NCBI RefSeq assembly: GCF_900241005.1
Contig: NZ_OEST01000002.1
Location: forward strand, 496,001 to 560,000
DNA from: Bacteroides cutis
GTDB taxonomy: Bacteria; Bacteroidota; Bacteroidia; Bacteroidales; Bacteroidaceae
Length of the DNA stretch: 64,000 bases
Reading direction: 5' to 3'
Shown here: piece after piece, positions 35,399 through 44,300 of the stretch
Position numbering within the stretch: position 1 is the stretch's first letter
Layout of the letters: every line of letters begins with the position of its first letter
Position numbers and translations under genes: made by a program
The notes under the pieces: generated by a model
The model's database searches: none
What the model was told of the DNA's origin: nothing
The model's input: the letters and a program-made list of their open reading frames with translations, nothing else

Positions 35399-35704
35399 TT
35401 ACTCCATCGGTTTGCGGTAATTCGCCTCCAGCAGTTCACGCAATCCCGATTCGGGGTAAAGCACCTTCCCGCCTAAAAGGATAAAGGGCAACACTCTGTT
35501 GTTACGGTATTCCTGCAAGGTACGGCGGCTCACACGGAGCAACTCCGCCACCTCCCTGTCCGTCAGGTAACGTTCCCCGTCCAGCGGTGGACGGTAGTTT
35601 TCCAAAAATGCAGAGAGCCATTTAGAGCCTTTGCGCATATTCTGCACCACGGTGGCAAGCGGCTCGTCCTCCAGTGTAAAAACATCGTTGTTCTCGTTCA
35701 TCAT
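35399..35704 (-). CDS. Excisionase-type helix-turn-helix protein A
   Basis: A 101-aa DNA-binding protein. The MerR/excisionase-like winged helix is RYLTDREVAELLRVSRRTLQEYRNNRVLPFILLGGKVLYPESGLRELL (residues 45-93, cited in part). It resembles the CTnDOT ORF2 group (2a-2d) next to xis2c. Its start region overlaps a copy of the CCACTGAATCCAAAGT element. It is 30 nt downstream of a second HTH gene, forming a two-gene operon divergent from xis2c. Confidence 0.72.
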   Translation of the reverse strand: MMNENNDVFTLEDEPLATVVQNMRKGSKWLSAFLENYRPPLDGERYLTDREVAELLRVSRRTLQEYRNNRVLPFILLGGKVLYPESGLRELLEANYRKPME

Positions 35705-35706
35705 AA

Positions 35707-35721
35707 CTTTGGATTCAGTGG
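35707..35721 (-). promoter_or_regulatory. Copy 1 of the start-site element (CACTGAATCCAAAGT)
   Basis: On the minus strand this element ends 2 nt before the ATG at 35704. It can pair with the rteR-like RNA at 40775-40789 with one G-U pair and no mismatch. Confidence 0.6.
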
Positions 35722-35734
35722 GTGAATAATAAGA

Positions 35735-36028
35735 TTACCTGCCGCCGGGATAGAGCGTACCGATAAGCGGAATCAGCCTCCTAACTTCTTCCGGCTTGTA
35801 ATAGAACCTGCGGTTTATCTGCGAGTAGCCGATAAGCCGCTTGTCGCGCAACGTCTGCAACGTGCGCGGGCTGATTCTCAACTGCCCGCAGACTTCCTCG
35901 CCCGTGAGCCATCTTTCCAACCGCCCGCCGTCGCTCTTGCGCCTCAGGGCGGCAACCTTCTCCGAGAGGGCGTTGAAGGACGCCACCATCATCTCGAAGG
36001 TCTTTTTCTCGATAGATACAATTTCCAT
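35735..36028 (-). CDS. Excisionase-type helix-turn-helix protein B
   Basis: A 97-aa protein from the ATG at 36028 (the TTG two codons upstream is an unlikely start). Helix-turn-helix segment: LTGEEVCGQLRISPRTLQTLRDKRLIGYSQINRRFYYKPEEV. The N-terminal third is a short coiled-coil-like helix (FEMMVASFNALSEKVAALRRK). A TACCTTTG -7 box lies on the minus strand at 36060-36053. It is divergent from xis2c with about 200 nt between, a likely control region. Confidence 0.72.
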   Translation of the reverse strand: MEIVSIEKKTFEMMVASFNALSEKVAALRRKSDGGRLERWLTGEEVCGQLRISPRTLQTLRDKRLIGYSQINRRFYYKPEEVRRLIPLIGTLYPGGR

Positions 36029-36052
36029 ATTCAAAACATTTCAGGTTTGCCG

Positions 36053-36060
36053 CAAAGGTA
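36053..36060 (-). promoter_or_regulatory. -7 box of the minus-strand HTH operon
   Basis: TACCTTTG on the minus strand, 25 nt before the ATG at 36028. The divergent xis2c promoter is not obvious in the remaining 36061-36235 stretch. Confidence 0.55.
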
Positions 36061-36235
36061 ACGCCATCCTCATGAACGCATATCGTTTCCCGCTGAAAGG
36101 CTGTATGTTGCGCCGTCTGTCCGGGTAATGGAGCCATTTCCAATAAAAATCTTACGTGAGACACGTAGTGAGCTGTTAAAGCCCCTTTTGTTTATTGCCG
36201 AATTTTGCCGCAGAAACCAAAAGAAAGGACTGAAT

Positions 36236-36595
36236 ATGAAAGTAATAACGATGGAAAGTTCCGCTTTCACCGCATTGACGGAACAGATAGCCGAGATAGC
36301 GGCACACGTGCGTGCCGTTTCCGGCGAAAGAAAGGAAAAATCCGCAGACAGGTTGCTCACCACCCGTGAGGCGGCGCACCTGTTGAATGTGAGTACCCGC
36401 ACCCTCCAGCGTATGCGTAACGAGCATCGCATCGGCTATGTAGTGCTGCGCGGCAAATGCCGCTACCGACAGTCTGAAATCGACCGCCTGCTTGCGGACT
36501 GCACCGTCATGGAAGACGCGGCGACACCGACGGAACTGAAACGCAACCATACGCTACGCACGGGCGGCGGCAAACCCAAAAGAAGGAGGACGTGA
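36236..36595 (+). CDS. xis2c: Excision/regulatory protein Xis2c-like
   Basis: A 119-aa helix-turn-helix protein. I use the ATG at 36236 (MKVITMESSAFTAL), preceded by AAAGGACTGAAT; an in-frame start at 36128 would run through the divergent control region. HTH: LLTTREAAHLLNVSTRTLQRMRNEHRIGYVVLRGKCRYRQSEI; the tail is basic (GGGKPKRRRT). By order (first of xis2c-xis2d-orf3-exc) it matches CTnDOT Xis2c, which with Xis2d bends att DNA for excision and also activates the tra and mob operons. Confidence 0.82.
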   Translation: MKVITMESSAFTALTEQIAEIAAHVRAVSGERKEKSADRLLTTREAAHLLNVSTRTLQRMRNEHRIGYVVLRGKCRYRQSEIDRLLADCTVMEDAATPTELKRNHTLRTGGGKPKRRRT

Positions 36596-36598
36596 CAT

Positions 36599-36949
36599 AT
36601 GGAACTGCTTACCCGAAACAATTTTGAGAGCTGGATGCGGAAGCTGATGGAACGGCTCGACCGTCAGGACGAACTGCTGCTGTCCTTGCAGCCGTCCGGC
36701 AAAGCCCCGAACCCGATGGAGCGTATCAGGATGTTCGACAACCAAGACCTCTGTATGCTGCTCCAGATAAGCAAGCGTACCCTGCAACGCTACCGCAGCA
36801 TCGGCGCGTTGCCGTACAAGACGCTCGGCAAAAAGACCTATTACAGCGAAGAGGACGTGCTGACGTTCCTTTCCGGACACGTAAAGGACTTCAAAAAGGA
36901 AGATATAGCCTTCTACAAGGCTCGTATCCATAATTTCTTTCAAAAATAA
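36599..36949 (+). CDS. xis2d: Excision/regulatory protein Xis2d-like
   Basis: A 116-aa helix-turn-helix protein starting 3 nt after xis2c. Excisionase-type HTH: FDNQDLCMLLQISKRTLQRYRSIGALPYKTLGKKTYYSEEDVLTFL (residues 45-92). An N-terminal helix carries MRKLMERLDRQDELLLSL. In CTnDOT Xis2d is needed for excision and binds the mob-tra intergenic region, where a repeat cluster is present in this window. Confidence 0.82.
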   Translation: MELLTRNNFESWMRKLMERLDRQDELLLSLQPSGKAPNPMERIRMFDNQDLCMLLQISKRTLQRYRSIGALPYKTLGKKTYYSEEDVLTFLSGHVKDFKKEDIAFYKARIHNFFQK

Positions 36950-36969
36950 CCCATTAAAACATTTTTCAA

Positions 36970-38571
36970 ATGGCAAAGAAAAAAAGCGAAAAGGACGTGC
37001 TGATAGTCCGTGATGAGAAGACGGGCGAGATCAGCGTGGTAGCCGGGCTGGATGCCGACGGTTCCCCCAAGCGCACCCCCGCGAAAGCGGAGAACGCGCA
37101 GAGTTTCCTGCAATTCGACCGCCACGGCGACGTGCTGGACAACTTCTTCAAAAACTTCTTCCGGCAGTGCAAGGAACCCAGCCGCTTCGGTTTCTACCGT
37201 GTCGCGGCAGACCAAGCCGACAAACTGATGGAGGTGATGAAAGACCTGCTGAAAGACCCCGAAGCCAACAAGGAACTGCTTGCGCCCCACAAGGTGGACA
37301 CTTCCGGCTACGAAAAGCAGGTGAAGGAAGAACAGACCGCCGGAAAGACGGAGCAGACGGAACAAAAGCAGGAAGAGCAGCCCAAAGAAACCCCAAAACA
37401 GGAAGAAATGGAAAAGAAGCAGGAACAGAATCAGGAAGGCCCGCAACAACAGACGCAAGGCAGACGGGGCTACCAGCCCATTGACGAGAGCAAAATCAAC
37501 TGGCAGGAGCTGGAAGAGAAATGGGGCGTGAAACGTGACGACCTTGAAAAGTCCGGCGACCTTCAGAAGATGCTCAACTACGGCAAGTCCGATTTGGTGA
37601 AAGTGTCGCCCAAGTTCGGCGGCGAGGCTTTCGAGCTGGATGCCCGCCTTTCCTTCAAGAAAGACGGTGAAGGCAATGTCAGCCTCGTGCCGCATTTCAT
37701 CCGCAAGGAGCAGAAACTCGACGAGTACAAGGAACACAAGTTCTCCGACGAAGACCGTAAGAACCTGCGCGAAACGGGCAACCTCGGCAGGGTCGTGGAC
37801 ATCGTGGACAGGGAAACGGGTGAAATCATCCCCTCGTTCATCAGCATAGACCGCAAGACGAATGAAATCACAGACATACCAGCAAACAAGGTACGCATAC
37901 CGGAGCGCATCGGAAAGACGGAAATCACCAAACAGGAACAGGATATGTTGCGTGCCGGGCTGCCCGTGCGCGACAAGCTCATCGAGCGTAACGACGGCAG
38001 GAAGTTCGTCACCACCCTCCAAGTGAATGTAGAGCAGCGAGGCGTGGAGTTCGTACCGGGAACCGGCAGGTCGCCCCGTACCGCCCAGACGCAGGAAGCC
38101 AAGAACAATCCCACGCAGGGACAGGCTCAGGGCATGGAAAACTCCGCAGCCCCACAGAAAGAGCAACGCCGCAACACGTGGACGAACGCCGACGGCAGCA
38201 TCCGCCCCATCAGCAAATGGAGCGGTGTGAACTTCACCGACCAGCAGAAAGCCGATTACGCGGCAGGCAAAGCCATCAAACTGGAGAACGTGACCGACAA
38301 GCAAGGCTTCCACGCCACGATGTACATCAAGTTCAACCCGGAGAAGGGACGTCCGTACCGCTACGACACCAACCCCGACAACGCGCAGAAGGTCGCCCCG
38401 TCCAACGAGAGCCGCACACAGGTGGCGGTGAACAGCGAAGGAAAGACCAACGAGGCGACCAAGAACCTGAAAGAGCCGTTGCTGAAAGGGCAGACCGCTC
38501 CGAAAGACGACAAACAGCAAAAGCAGCAGGAAAAGCCTCAGAAGAAAAACAACAAGGGCATGAAGATGTAA
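36970..38571 (+). CDS. DUF3945/DUF4099-type protein (CTnDOT orf3)
   Basis: A 533-aa protein between xis2d and exc, the place of CTnDOT orf3. The N-terminus (1-110) has KDVLIVRDEKTGEISVVAGLDADG. A low-complexity Gln/Glu/Lys linker follows (about 115-165), then the DUF4099-like part WQELEEKWGVKRDDLEKSGDL and DUF3945-like VRIPERIGKTEITKQEQDMLRAGLPVRDKLIERNDGRKF. A second, similar module comes near residues 410-460 (PISKWSGVNFTDQQKADYAAGKAIKLENV), and a Lys-rich tail ends the protein. No enzyme motif is seen; in CTnDOT it is dispensable for excision. Confidence 0.8.
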   Translation: MAKKKSEKDVLIVRDEKTGEISVVAGLDADGSPKRTPAKAENAQSFLQFDRHGDVLDNFFKNFFRQCKEPSRFGFYRVAADQADKLMEVMKDLLKDPEANKELLAPHKVDTSGYEKQVKEEQTAGKTEQTEQKQEEQPKETPKQEEMEKKQEQNQEGPQQQTQGRRGYQPIDESKINWQELEEKWGVKRDDLEKSGDLQKMLNYGKSDLVKVSPKFGGEAFELDARLSFKKDGEGNVSLVPHFIRKEQKLDEYKEHKFSDEDRKNLRETGNLGRVVDIVDRETGEIIPSFISIDRKTNEITDIPANKVRIPERIGKTEITKQEQDMLRAGLPVRDKLIERNDGRKFVTTLQVNVEQRGVEFVPGTGRSPRTAQTQEAKNNPTQGQAQGMENSAAPQKEQRRNTWTNADGSIRPISKWSGVNFTDQQKADYAAGKAIKLENVTDKQGFHATMYIKFNPEKGRPYRYDTNPDNAQKVAPSNESRTQVAVNSEGKTNEATKNLKEPLLKGQTAPKDDKQQKQQEKPQKKNNKGMKM

Positions 38572-38583
38572 CATCCCGTGTCC

Positions 38584-38603
38584 GCCACTAAATCCAAAGT
38601 AAT
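38584..38603 (+). promoter_or_regulatory. Copy 2 of the start-site element (exc leader)
   Basis: CCACTAAATCCAAAGTA at 38585-38601 lies 25 nt upstream of the exc ATG, in the 55-nt gap after orf3. It is an exact 17-nt reverse complement of 40774-40790 in the rteR-like RNA; pairing extends three more bases at its 5' side with one G-U. Confidence 0.65.
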
Positions 38604-38626
38604 AATCCATTAAAAAGTAAAACAGC

Positions 38627-40714
38627 ATGAAGACAATCATTGCAGAAAAGCCATCCGTGGCACGTGAAATCGCCCGCATCGTAGGCGCGACAAAGAGAGA
38701 GGAAGGATATTTCGAGGGAGGCGGCTATGCCGTGACATGGGCGTTCGGACACCTCGTCCAGCTTGCCATGCCCGACGGCTACGGCATACGCGGCTTCGTC
38801 CGTGACAACCTGCCCGTCATTCCCGAAACCTTCACGCTCATTCCCCGTCAGGAAAAGACAGAGAAGGGCTACAAACCCGACAGCGGCGTGGTGTCGCAGA
38901 TAAAAATCATCGCCCGTCTTTTCAAGGAAAGCGAGCAGATCATTGTGGCGACCGATGCAGGACGCGAAGGTGAGCTTATCTTCAGATACCTCTACCATTA
39001 TATCGGATGTACCACGCCTTTCGTGCGCCTCTGGATAAGTTCGCTCACCGATAAGGCTATCCGCGAGGGGTTGCGTAACCTCGAAGCGGGCGACAAATAC
39101 GACAACCTCTACCTTGCCGCCAAAGCACGGAGCGAATCCGACTGGCTTGTGGGCATCAACGGCACGCAGGCACTCTCCATCGCAGCCGGACACGGCACAT
39201 ATTCCGTCGGACGGGTGCAGACACCCACGCTGGCGATGGTGTGCGCTCGCTATTGGGAAAACCGCCGTTTCACGGTGGAACCTTTCTGGCAGCTCCATAT
39301 CGCCGCAGACACAGGCGACGGCGAAGTGGTGAAACTCTCATCTTCCAAGAAATGGAAAGAGAAAGAACCTGCCACAGCACTATATAATAAGGTAAAGGAA
39401 GCCGGCTTTGCCACTGTCACAAAAGCCGAACGTAAAGAGAAGATAGAGGAAACTCCGCTCCTGTATGACCTGACCACGCTCCAGAAGGAAGCCAACGCCA
39501 AGCACGGCTTCACGGCGGAACAGACGCTTGAAATCGCGCAGAAACTCTACGAAAAGAAGTTGATAACCTATCCGAGAACGGGAAGCCGCTACATCCCCGA
39601 AGACGTGTTTGCCGAAATTCCCAAACTGCTCGCTTTCATCGGCACGCAGCCCGAATGGAAAGACAAGGTGCGGGCAAAAGCCGCCCCGACACGCCGCAGC
39701 GTGGACGACGGCAAGGTGACAGACCACCATGCCCTGCTCGTCACGGGTGAGAAACCGCTCTTCCTCTCCAAAGAGGACAATACCATCTATCAGATGATTG
39801 CCGGGCGCATGGTCGAGGCATTCTCTGAGAAATGCGTCAAGGATGTGACCACTGTCACGGCGGAATGTGCCGGAGTGGAGTTTACCGTAAAAGGCAGCGT
39901 CGTGAAGCAAACCGGATGGCGTGCCGTCTATGGCGAGGAAAAAGAGGAAATTACCATCCCCGGCTGGCAGGAAGGCGACACGCTGACACCGAAAGGCTCG
40001 TCCATTACCGAAGGAAAGACCAAACCCAAGCCGCTGCATACCGAAGCCACCCTGCTCTCGGCAATGGAAACGGCGGGCAAGGAAATTGAGGACGACGCAC
40101 TGCGGCAGGCGATGAAGGACTGTGGCATCGGTACTCCCGCCACACGCGCCTCCATCATCGAAACGCTTTTCAAGCGCGGTTACATGGAACGCTGCAAGAA
40201 GTCGCTTGTTCCCACCGAAAAAGGACTTGCCCTCAATTCCGTCGTCAAGACGATGCGCATCGCCGATGTTGCCATGACGGGCGAATGGGAAAAGGAGCTG
40301 GCGCGTATCGAGCGCGGGGAACTGTCCGACGACACCTTCCGCAAGGAGATAGAGGCGTACACACGTGAGATAACCTCCGAACTGATCTCGTGCGACAAGC
40401 TCTTCGGCAGCCGTGACTCCGGCTGCGCGTGTCCCAAGTGTGGCACGGGCAGGATGCGGTTCTACGGCAAGGTGGTACGCTGCGACAACACGGAGTGCGG
40501 ACTGCCCGTGTTCCGGCTGAAAGCGGGACGCACCCTGTCCGACGATGAAATCAAAGACCTGCTCACCGAAGGGCATACCAAGCTGCTCAAAGGGTTCAAG
40601 AGCAAACAGGGCAAGAGTTTCGATGCTGTTGTCGCCTTTGACGGGGAATATAACACGACTTTTGTGTTCCCGGAGGCTAAAAAGGACAAGAAATTTTCAG
40701 GACGGAAGAAATAG
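38627..40714 (+). CDS. exc: Exc, type IA DNA topoisomerase (topoisomerase III-like)
   Basis: A 695-aa topoisomerase that relaxes negative supercoils through a 5'-phosphotyrosine; in CTnDOT Exc stimulates excision. The TOPRIM domain starts at the N-terminus (MKTIIAEKPSVAREIARIVGA) with acidic motif VATDAGREGELI near residue 108. The active-site Tyr lies in LITYPRTGSRYIPED near residue 314. A C-terminal four-Cys zinc finger (CACPKCGTGRM ... CDNTECGLPVF, about 600-630) and a basic end follow. Length agrees with CTnDOT Exc. The 3' end holds the promoter of the adjacent small RNA. Confidence 0.9.
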   Translation: MKTIIAEKPSVAREIARIVGATKREEGYFEGGGYAVTWAFGHLVQLAMPDGYGIRGFVRDNLPVIPETFTLIPRQEKTEKGYKPDSGVVSQIKIIARLFKESEQIIVATDAGREGELIFRYLYHYIGCTTPFVRLWISSLTDKAIREGLRNLEAGDKYDNLYLAAKARSESDWLVGINGTQALSIAAGHGTYSVGRVQTPTLAMVCARYWENRRFTVEPFWQLHIAADTGDGEVVKLSSSKKWKEKEPATALYNKVKEAGFATVTKAERKEKIEETPLLYDLTTLQKEANAKHGFTAEQTLEIAQKLYEKKLITYPRTGSRYIPEDVFAEIPKLLAFIGTQPEWKDKVRAKAAPTRRSVDDGKVTDHHALLVTGEKPLFLSKEDNTIYQMIAGRMVEAFSEKCVKDVTTVTAECAGVEFTVKGSVVKQTGWRAVYGEEKEEITIPGWQEGDTLTPKGSSITEGKTKPKPLHTEATLLSAMETAGKEIEDDALRQAMKDCGIGTPATRASIIETLFKRGYMERCKKSLVPTEKGLALNSVVKTMRIADVAMTGEWEKELARIERGELSDDTFRKEIEAYTREITSELISCDKLFGSRDSGCACPKCGTGRMRFYGKVVRCDNTECGLPVFRLKAGRTLSDDEIKDLLTEGHTKLLKGFKSKQGKSFDAVVAFDGEYNTTFVFPEAKKDKKFSGRKK

Positions 40715-40725
40715 TATTAACTTTG
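40694..40725 (+). promoter_or_regulatory. Promoter of the rteR-like RNA
   Basis: TAACTTTG at 40718-40725, four nt after the exc stop codon, with TTTT at 40694-40697 as near -33 (spacing 20). Predicted start about 40731-40733. Confidence 0.65.
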
Positions 40726-40731
40726 CCACTT

Positions 40732-40822
40732 GTTCAGAGTAATGAATTGTTCTTCGATACCGGATTACACTCATACTTTGGATTTAGTGGTGGCACTCGG
40801 AGGGATACCGAGTGCCTTTTTC
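40732..40822 (+). ncRNA. rteR: RteR-like small RNA, repressor of transfer genes
   Basis: About 90 nt between a promoter just behind exc and a strong intrinsic terminator. In CTnDOT the 90-nt RNA RteR is encoded directly downstream of exc and lowers expression of the tra operon. Position, size, promoter and terminator here all agree. Just before the terminator stem, TACTTTGGATTTAGTGG (40774-40790) is predicted to be single-stranded and is antisense to an element repeated at four gene starts in this element (35707, 38585, 40860, 62319). Identity as RteR is by position; the target pairing is my observation. Confidence 0.75.
40792..40822 (+). terminator. Terminator of the rteR-like RNA
   Basis: GGCACTCGG (40792-40800), loop AGGGATA, CCGAGTGCC (40808-40816), then TTTTTCTT. 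A perfect 9-bp GC-rich stem. Confidence 0.9.
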
Positions 40823-40859
40823 TTCCTTTTTCCAACCGATTATCCCGTTAATTATCAAT

Positions 40860-40879
40860 CCGCTAAATCCAAAGTAATG
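40860..40879 (+). promoter_or_regulatory. Copy 3 of the start-site element (DUF1896/helicase operon)
   Basis: CCGCTAAATCCAAAGTA (40860-40876) directly abuts the ATG at 40877. It pairs with 40774-40790 of the RNA with one G-U pair and no mismatch. Being just 40 nt downstream of the RNA gene, it may also be part of a read-through transcript. Confidence 0.6.
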
Positions 40880-41329
40880 AACAACAAGAAGAAAAACGAG
40901 GGTCAGACCGACTTTTCCTATTACGGTCTGTACCTGCTGGACTATCTCCGCACGAACAAGTTTGAACAGGCTGACGACACCGCTTTCATACGGGAACGGG
41001 CCGACCGTGCCGCCGAAACGTATGAGAGGGCACGGCTTGAAGGCTATCCCGCCGATGGTGCGCAGGAACTGGCGATGGACACGCTGCTGCGCGGGCTGCA
41101 TTATTCCCGTTACGCCATCCTCCGCGAAGTCGTGGAAAACGAGTTTGCCGATGAAGTGCCGGAAGAGAAGCGTGAAGCCTTTGTCCTGAAACTGCTGCCG
41201 CTTGTCGGCAACGTGTTCTCCGTCTATGACCTCTCGGATGACAATTTCGCCCTGTCTTCCGATTACGACCTGCTCTACACGGAGCTGACGGGAGCAACCG
41301 TCCTTTACTTAGACGAATATGGCGTTTAA
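40877..41329 (+). CDS. DUF1896-like protein
   Basis: A 150-aa acidic protein. The ATG at 40877 directly follows the repeated start element; upstream in-frame codons cross the small RNA and its terminator and are excluded. Visible blocks: [44 protein letters not shown] and [30 protein letters not shown]. It occurs with the big helicase in such elements, consistent with DUF1896. The stop overlaps the helicase start by 11 nt, so the two are translationally coupled. Function unknown. Confidence 0.72.
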   Translation: MNNKKKNEGQTDFSYYGLYLLDYLRTNKFEQADDTAFIRERADRAAETYERARLEGYPADGAQELAMDTLLRGLHYSRYAILREVVENEFADEVPEEKREAFVLKLLPLVGNVFSVYDLSDDNFALSSDYDLLYTELTGATVLYLDEYGV

Positions 41330-44300
41330 CCGCAAACAGAAACTGCGGGACAACATCGAGGCGATACGGACGGCATTCATCCTTGACAGGGAAAATAGGA
41401 CAGCGACAACCGAAGAGCGTGCCATACTTCAAAGGTACTGCGGTTTCGGCGGTCTGAAATGTATCCTCAACCCTGCAAAGGAACTGACGGATGCCGTCCG
41501 GTGGGCGAAATCCGACCTCGAACTGTTCGCCCCGACGGTGGAGCTGCACAGGCTTATCCGTGAGAACAGCAAGGACGAAACAGAGTACAAGCGGTTTGTG
41601 GATTCGCTGAAAGCGTCCGTGCTGACCGCTTTCTACACCCCCAAAGAGATAACCGACACCATCGCGGACGTGCTGGCAGATTACAGCGTCCGCCCCGCCC
41701 GTATGCTCGAACCGTCGGCAGGTGTCGGCGTGTTCGTGGATTCCATGCTGCGGCACAGCCCCAATGCGGATGTGATGGCTTTCGAGAAGGATCTGCTCAC
41801 GGGTACAATCTTGAGGCATCTCTATCCCGACCAGAAAATGCGCACCTGCGGTTTTGAGAAAATCGAAAGACCGTTCAACAATTATTTCGACTTGGCGGTG
41901 TCCAACATTCCGTTCGGTGACATTGCCGTGTTCGACGCGGAGTTTCAGCGGAGCGACTCTTTCGGCAGACGCTCCGCCCAGAAAACCATCCACAACTATT
42001 TCTTTCTCAAAGGACTGGATGCCGTGCGTGACGGCGGTATCGTGGCGTTCATCACCTCGCAAGGGGTATTGAATAGCACCAAGACCTCCGTGCGTAACGA
42101 GCTGTTCAGTCAGGCCAATCTGGTATCCGCGATACGCCTGCCCAACAACCTGTTCACGGACAACGCGGGCACGGAGGTGGGCAGTGACCTGATTGTCCTG
42201 CAAAAGAACCTCAGCAAGAAGGAAATGTCGCAGGACGAGCGGCTGATGACCGTGATACAGACGGACACGAAAACCGCCCTGACCGACAACGCCTATTTCA
42301 TCCACCACCCGGAACGCATCGTGCATACGATGGCGAAACTTGACACAGACCCCTACGGGAAGCCCGCTATGGTTTATCTGCACGAGGGCAAGGCAGCAGG
42401 CATCGCCGGGGATTTGCGCCGTATGCTCGACGAGGATTTCCATTACAGGCTTGCCATGCGCTTGTATTCGGGTTCAATCCGGCAGGCAGGAACGGAAGAA
42501 AAAGTTGCCGTTCAAAATAAAGTAGAGCGTCCTGCCATAAAATTGGAAACAGTATCCTCGGCGCAGACGGTGGAAACTCCGACAGAAAAGCCGCAACCCG
42601 CAGATGAAAAGCCGGAGATAGAACCGCGCCCGCAATATTCCGCAGGCGTGCAGCTCACCCTGCTTGACCTCTGGGGGATGACGGAAGAGGTCAGCCAACC
42701 GAAAACCTCCAAAAAGAAAAAGACGGTGAAAAAGGCAGTTACGGCAAAGTCCACTCCGCCCAAACCGAAAGTCACGGTTACACCGACAGCTCCAACTGCA
42801 AAACCCGCAATGGAGAATAAGGAGGTGAAAGCGGAGAACACCGCCAAGCCTGCCGACCCGGACGACATCTATGCCACACTGGACTGGGATACCAATCCTC
42901 CCATCAACGGTTTCTATGAAATGATGATGGGTTTGACGCCGGAGCGTAGGAAAGAACTTCGGGAACTGGCAAGGCAGCATAACGAGAAACAAGTGGCGGA
43001 AAAGACGGAAGTGAAAGCCGTGCCGGAAACTTCCCGTGAGCAGCCACGACAGGAGGAAACACAGCCGGAGGCAGTCGCCGCACCTGCCGTTACAGATACC
43101 CCATCGGAAGCGGTGGGGACTTTCCTTTTCCCCGACATCGAAGCGGAAAAGCCGAAGGAGGAAGTCGTGGACCTTTCTCCGCGTGCCTACCACCGCACGC
43201 CGGAGATGCACCTGCGCGAAGGGTCGCTGGTGGCTGACCGGGGGCGTCATAACATCGGCTACCTGAAAGACATCACGCCATACGGGGCGACATTCCAGCC
43301 GCTCGACCTGAAAGGATACCAGAAGGAAAAGGCGTTGTTGTATGTGTCGCTGCGTGACGCCTACGAGCGTCTGTACCGTTATGAATCGCTCCGGCGCGAG
43401 GCAAATGTTCCGTGGCGAGAGCATCTGAATACCTGTTACGATGAGTTTGTCATGCGCTACGGCAACCTCAACGCCAAGCAGAACGTGAAGTTAGTGATGA
43501 TGGATGCGGGCGGGCGCGACATCCTTTCGCTGGAACGGATGGAAAACGGAAAGTTCGTCAAGGCGGACATCTTCGAGCATCCTGTTTCCTTCGCGGTGGA
43601 GAGCCATGCCAACGTAGGCTCTCCCGAAGAAGCCCTGTCTGCGTCGCTCAACAAATATGGTACGGTCAATCTCGACTATATGCGGGAGATAACCGACAGC
43701 ACGGCGGAGGATTTGCTCACTGCCCTGCAAGGGCGCATCTACTACAATCCGCTCGTGACCGGTTACGAAATCAAAGACCGTTTCATCGCCGGAAATGTCA
43801 TAGAGAAAGCGGAACGCATAGAGGCATGGATGGGTGACAATCCCGAAAATGAGCGTATGCCGGAGGTGAAGCAGGCGTTGGAGGCTCTGAAAGATGCCGA
43901 GCCGCAGCGCATCGCCTTCGAGGATCTGGACTTCAATTTCGGGGAACGCTGGATTCCGACGGGTGTCTATGCCGCCTACATGAGCCGGCTGTTCGACACG
44001 GAGGTGAAAATCGCCTATTCCGCAAGCATGGACGAGTTTTCGGTGGTGTGCGGCTACCGCACCATGAAAATCACGGACGAGTTTCTGGTGAAGGGGTATT
44101 ACCGGAACTATGACGGTATGCACCTCCTAAAACACGCCCTGCACAACACCTGCCCTGACATGATGAAGTCCATCGGCAAGGACGAGCATGGCAACGACAT
44201 CAAGATGCGCGACAGCGAGGGAATACAACTCGCCAACGCCAAGATTGACGAGATACGAAACGGCTTCTCCGAATGGCTCGAAGAGCAGTCGCCGCAGTTC

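Noticed and set aside
36940-38679. 579-codon minus-strand open frame opposite orf3
   Set aside because: Long only because GC-rich codons of orf3 rarely give stops on the other strand; product is Leu/Phe/Arg low complexity without motifs.
39380-40576. 398-codon minus-strand open frame opposite exc
   Set aside because: Antisense shadow of the topoisomerase, no family features.
40986-42443. 485-codon minus-strand open frame opposite DUF1896/helicase genes
   Set aside because: Spans two real overlapping genes on the other strand; composition is that of an antisense frame.
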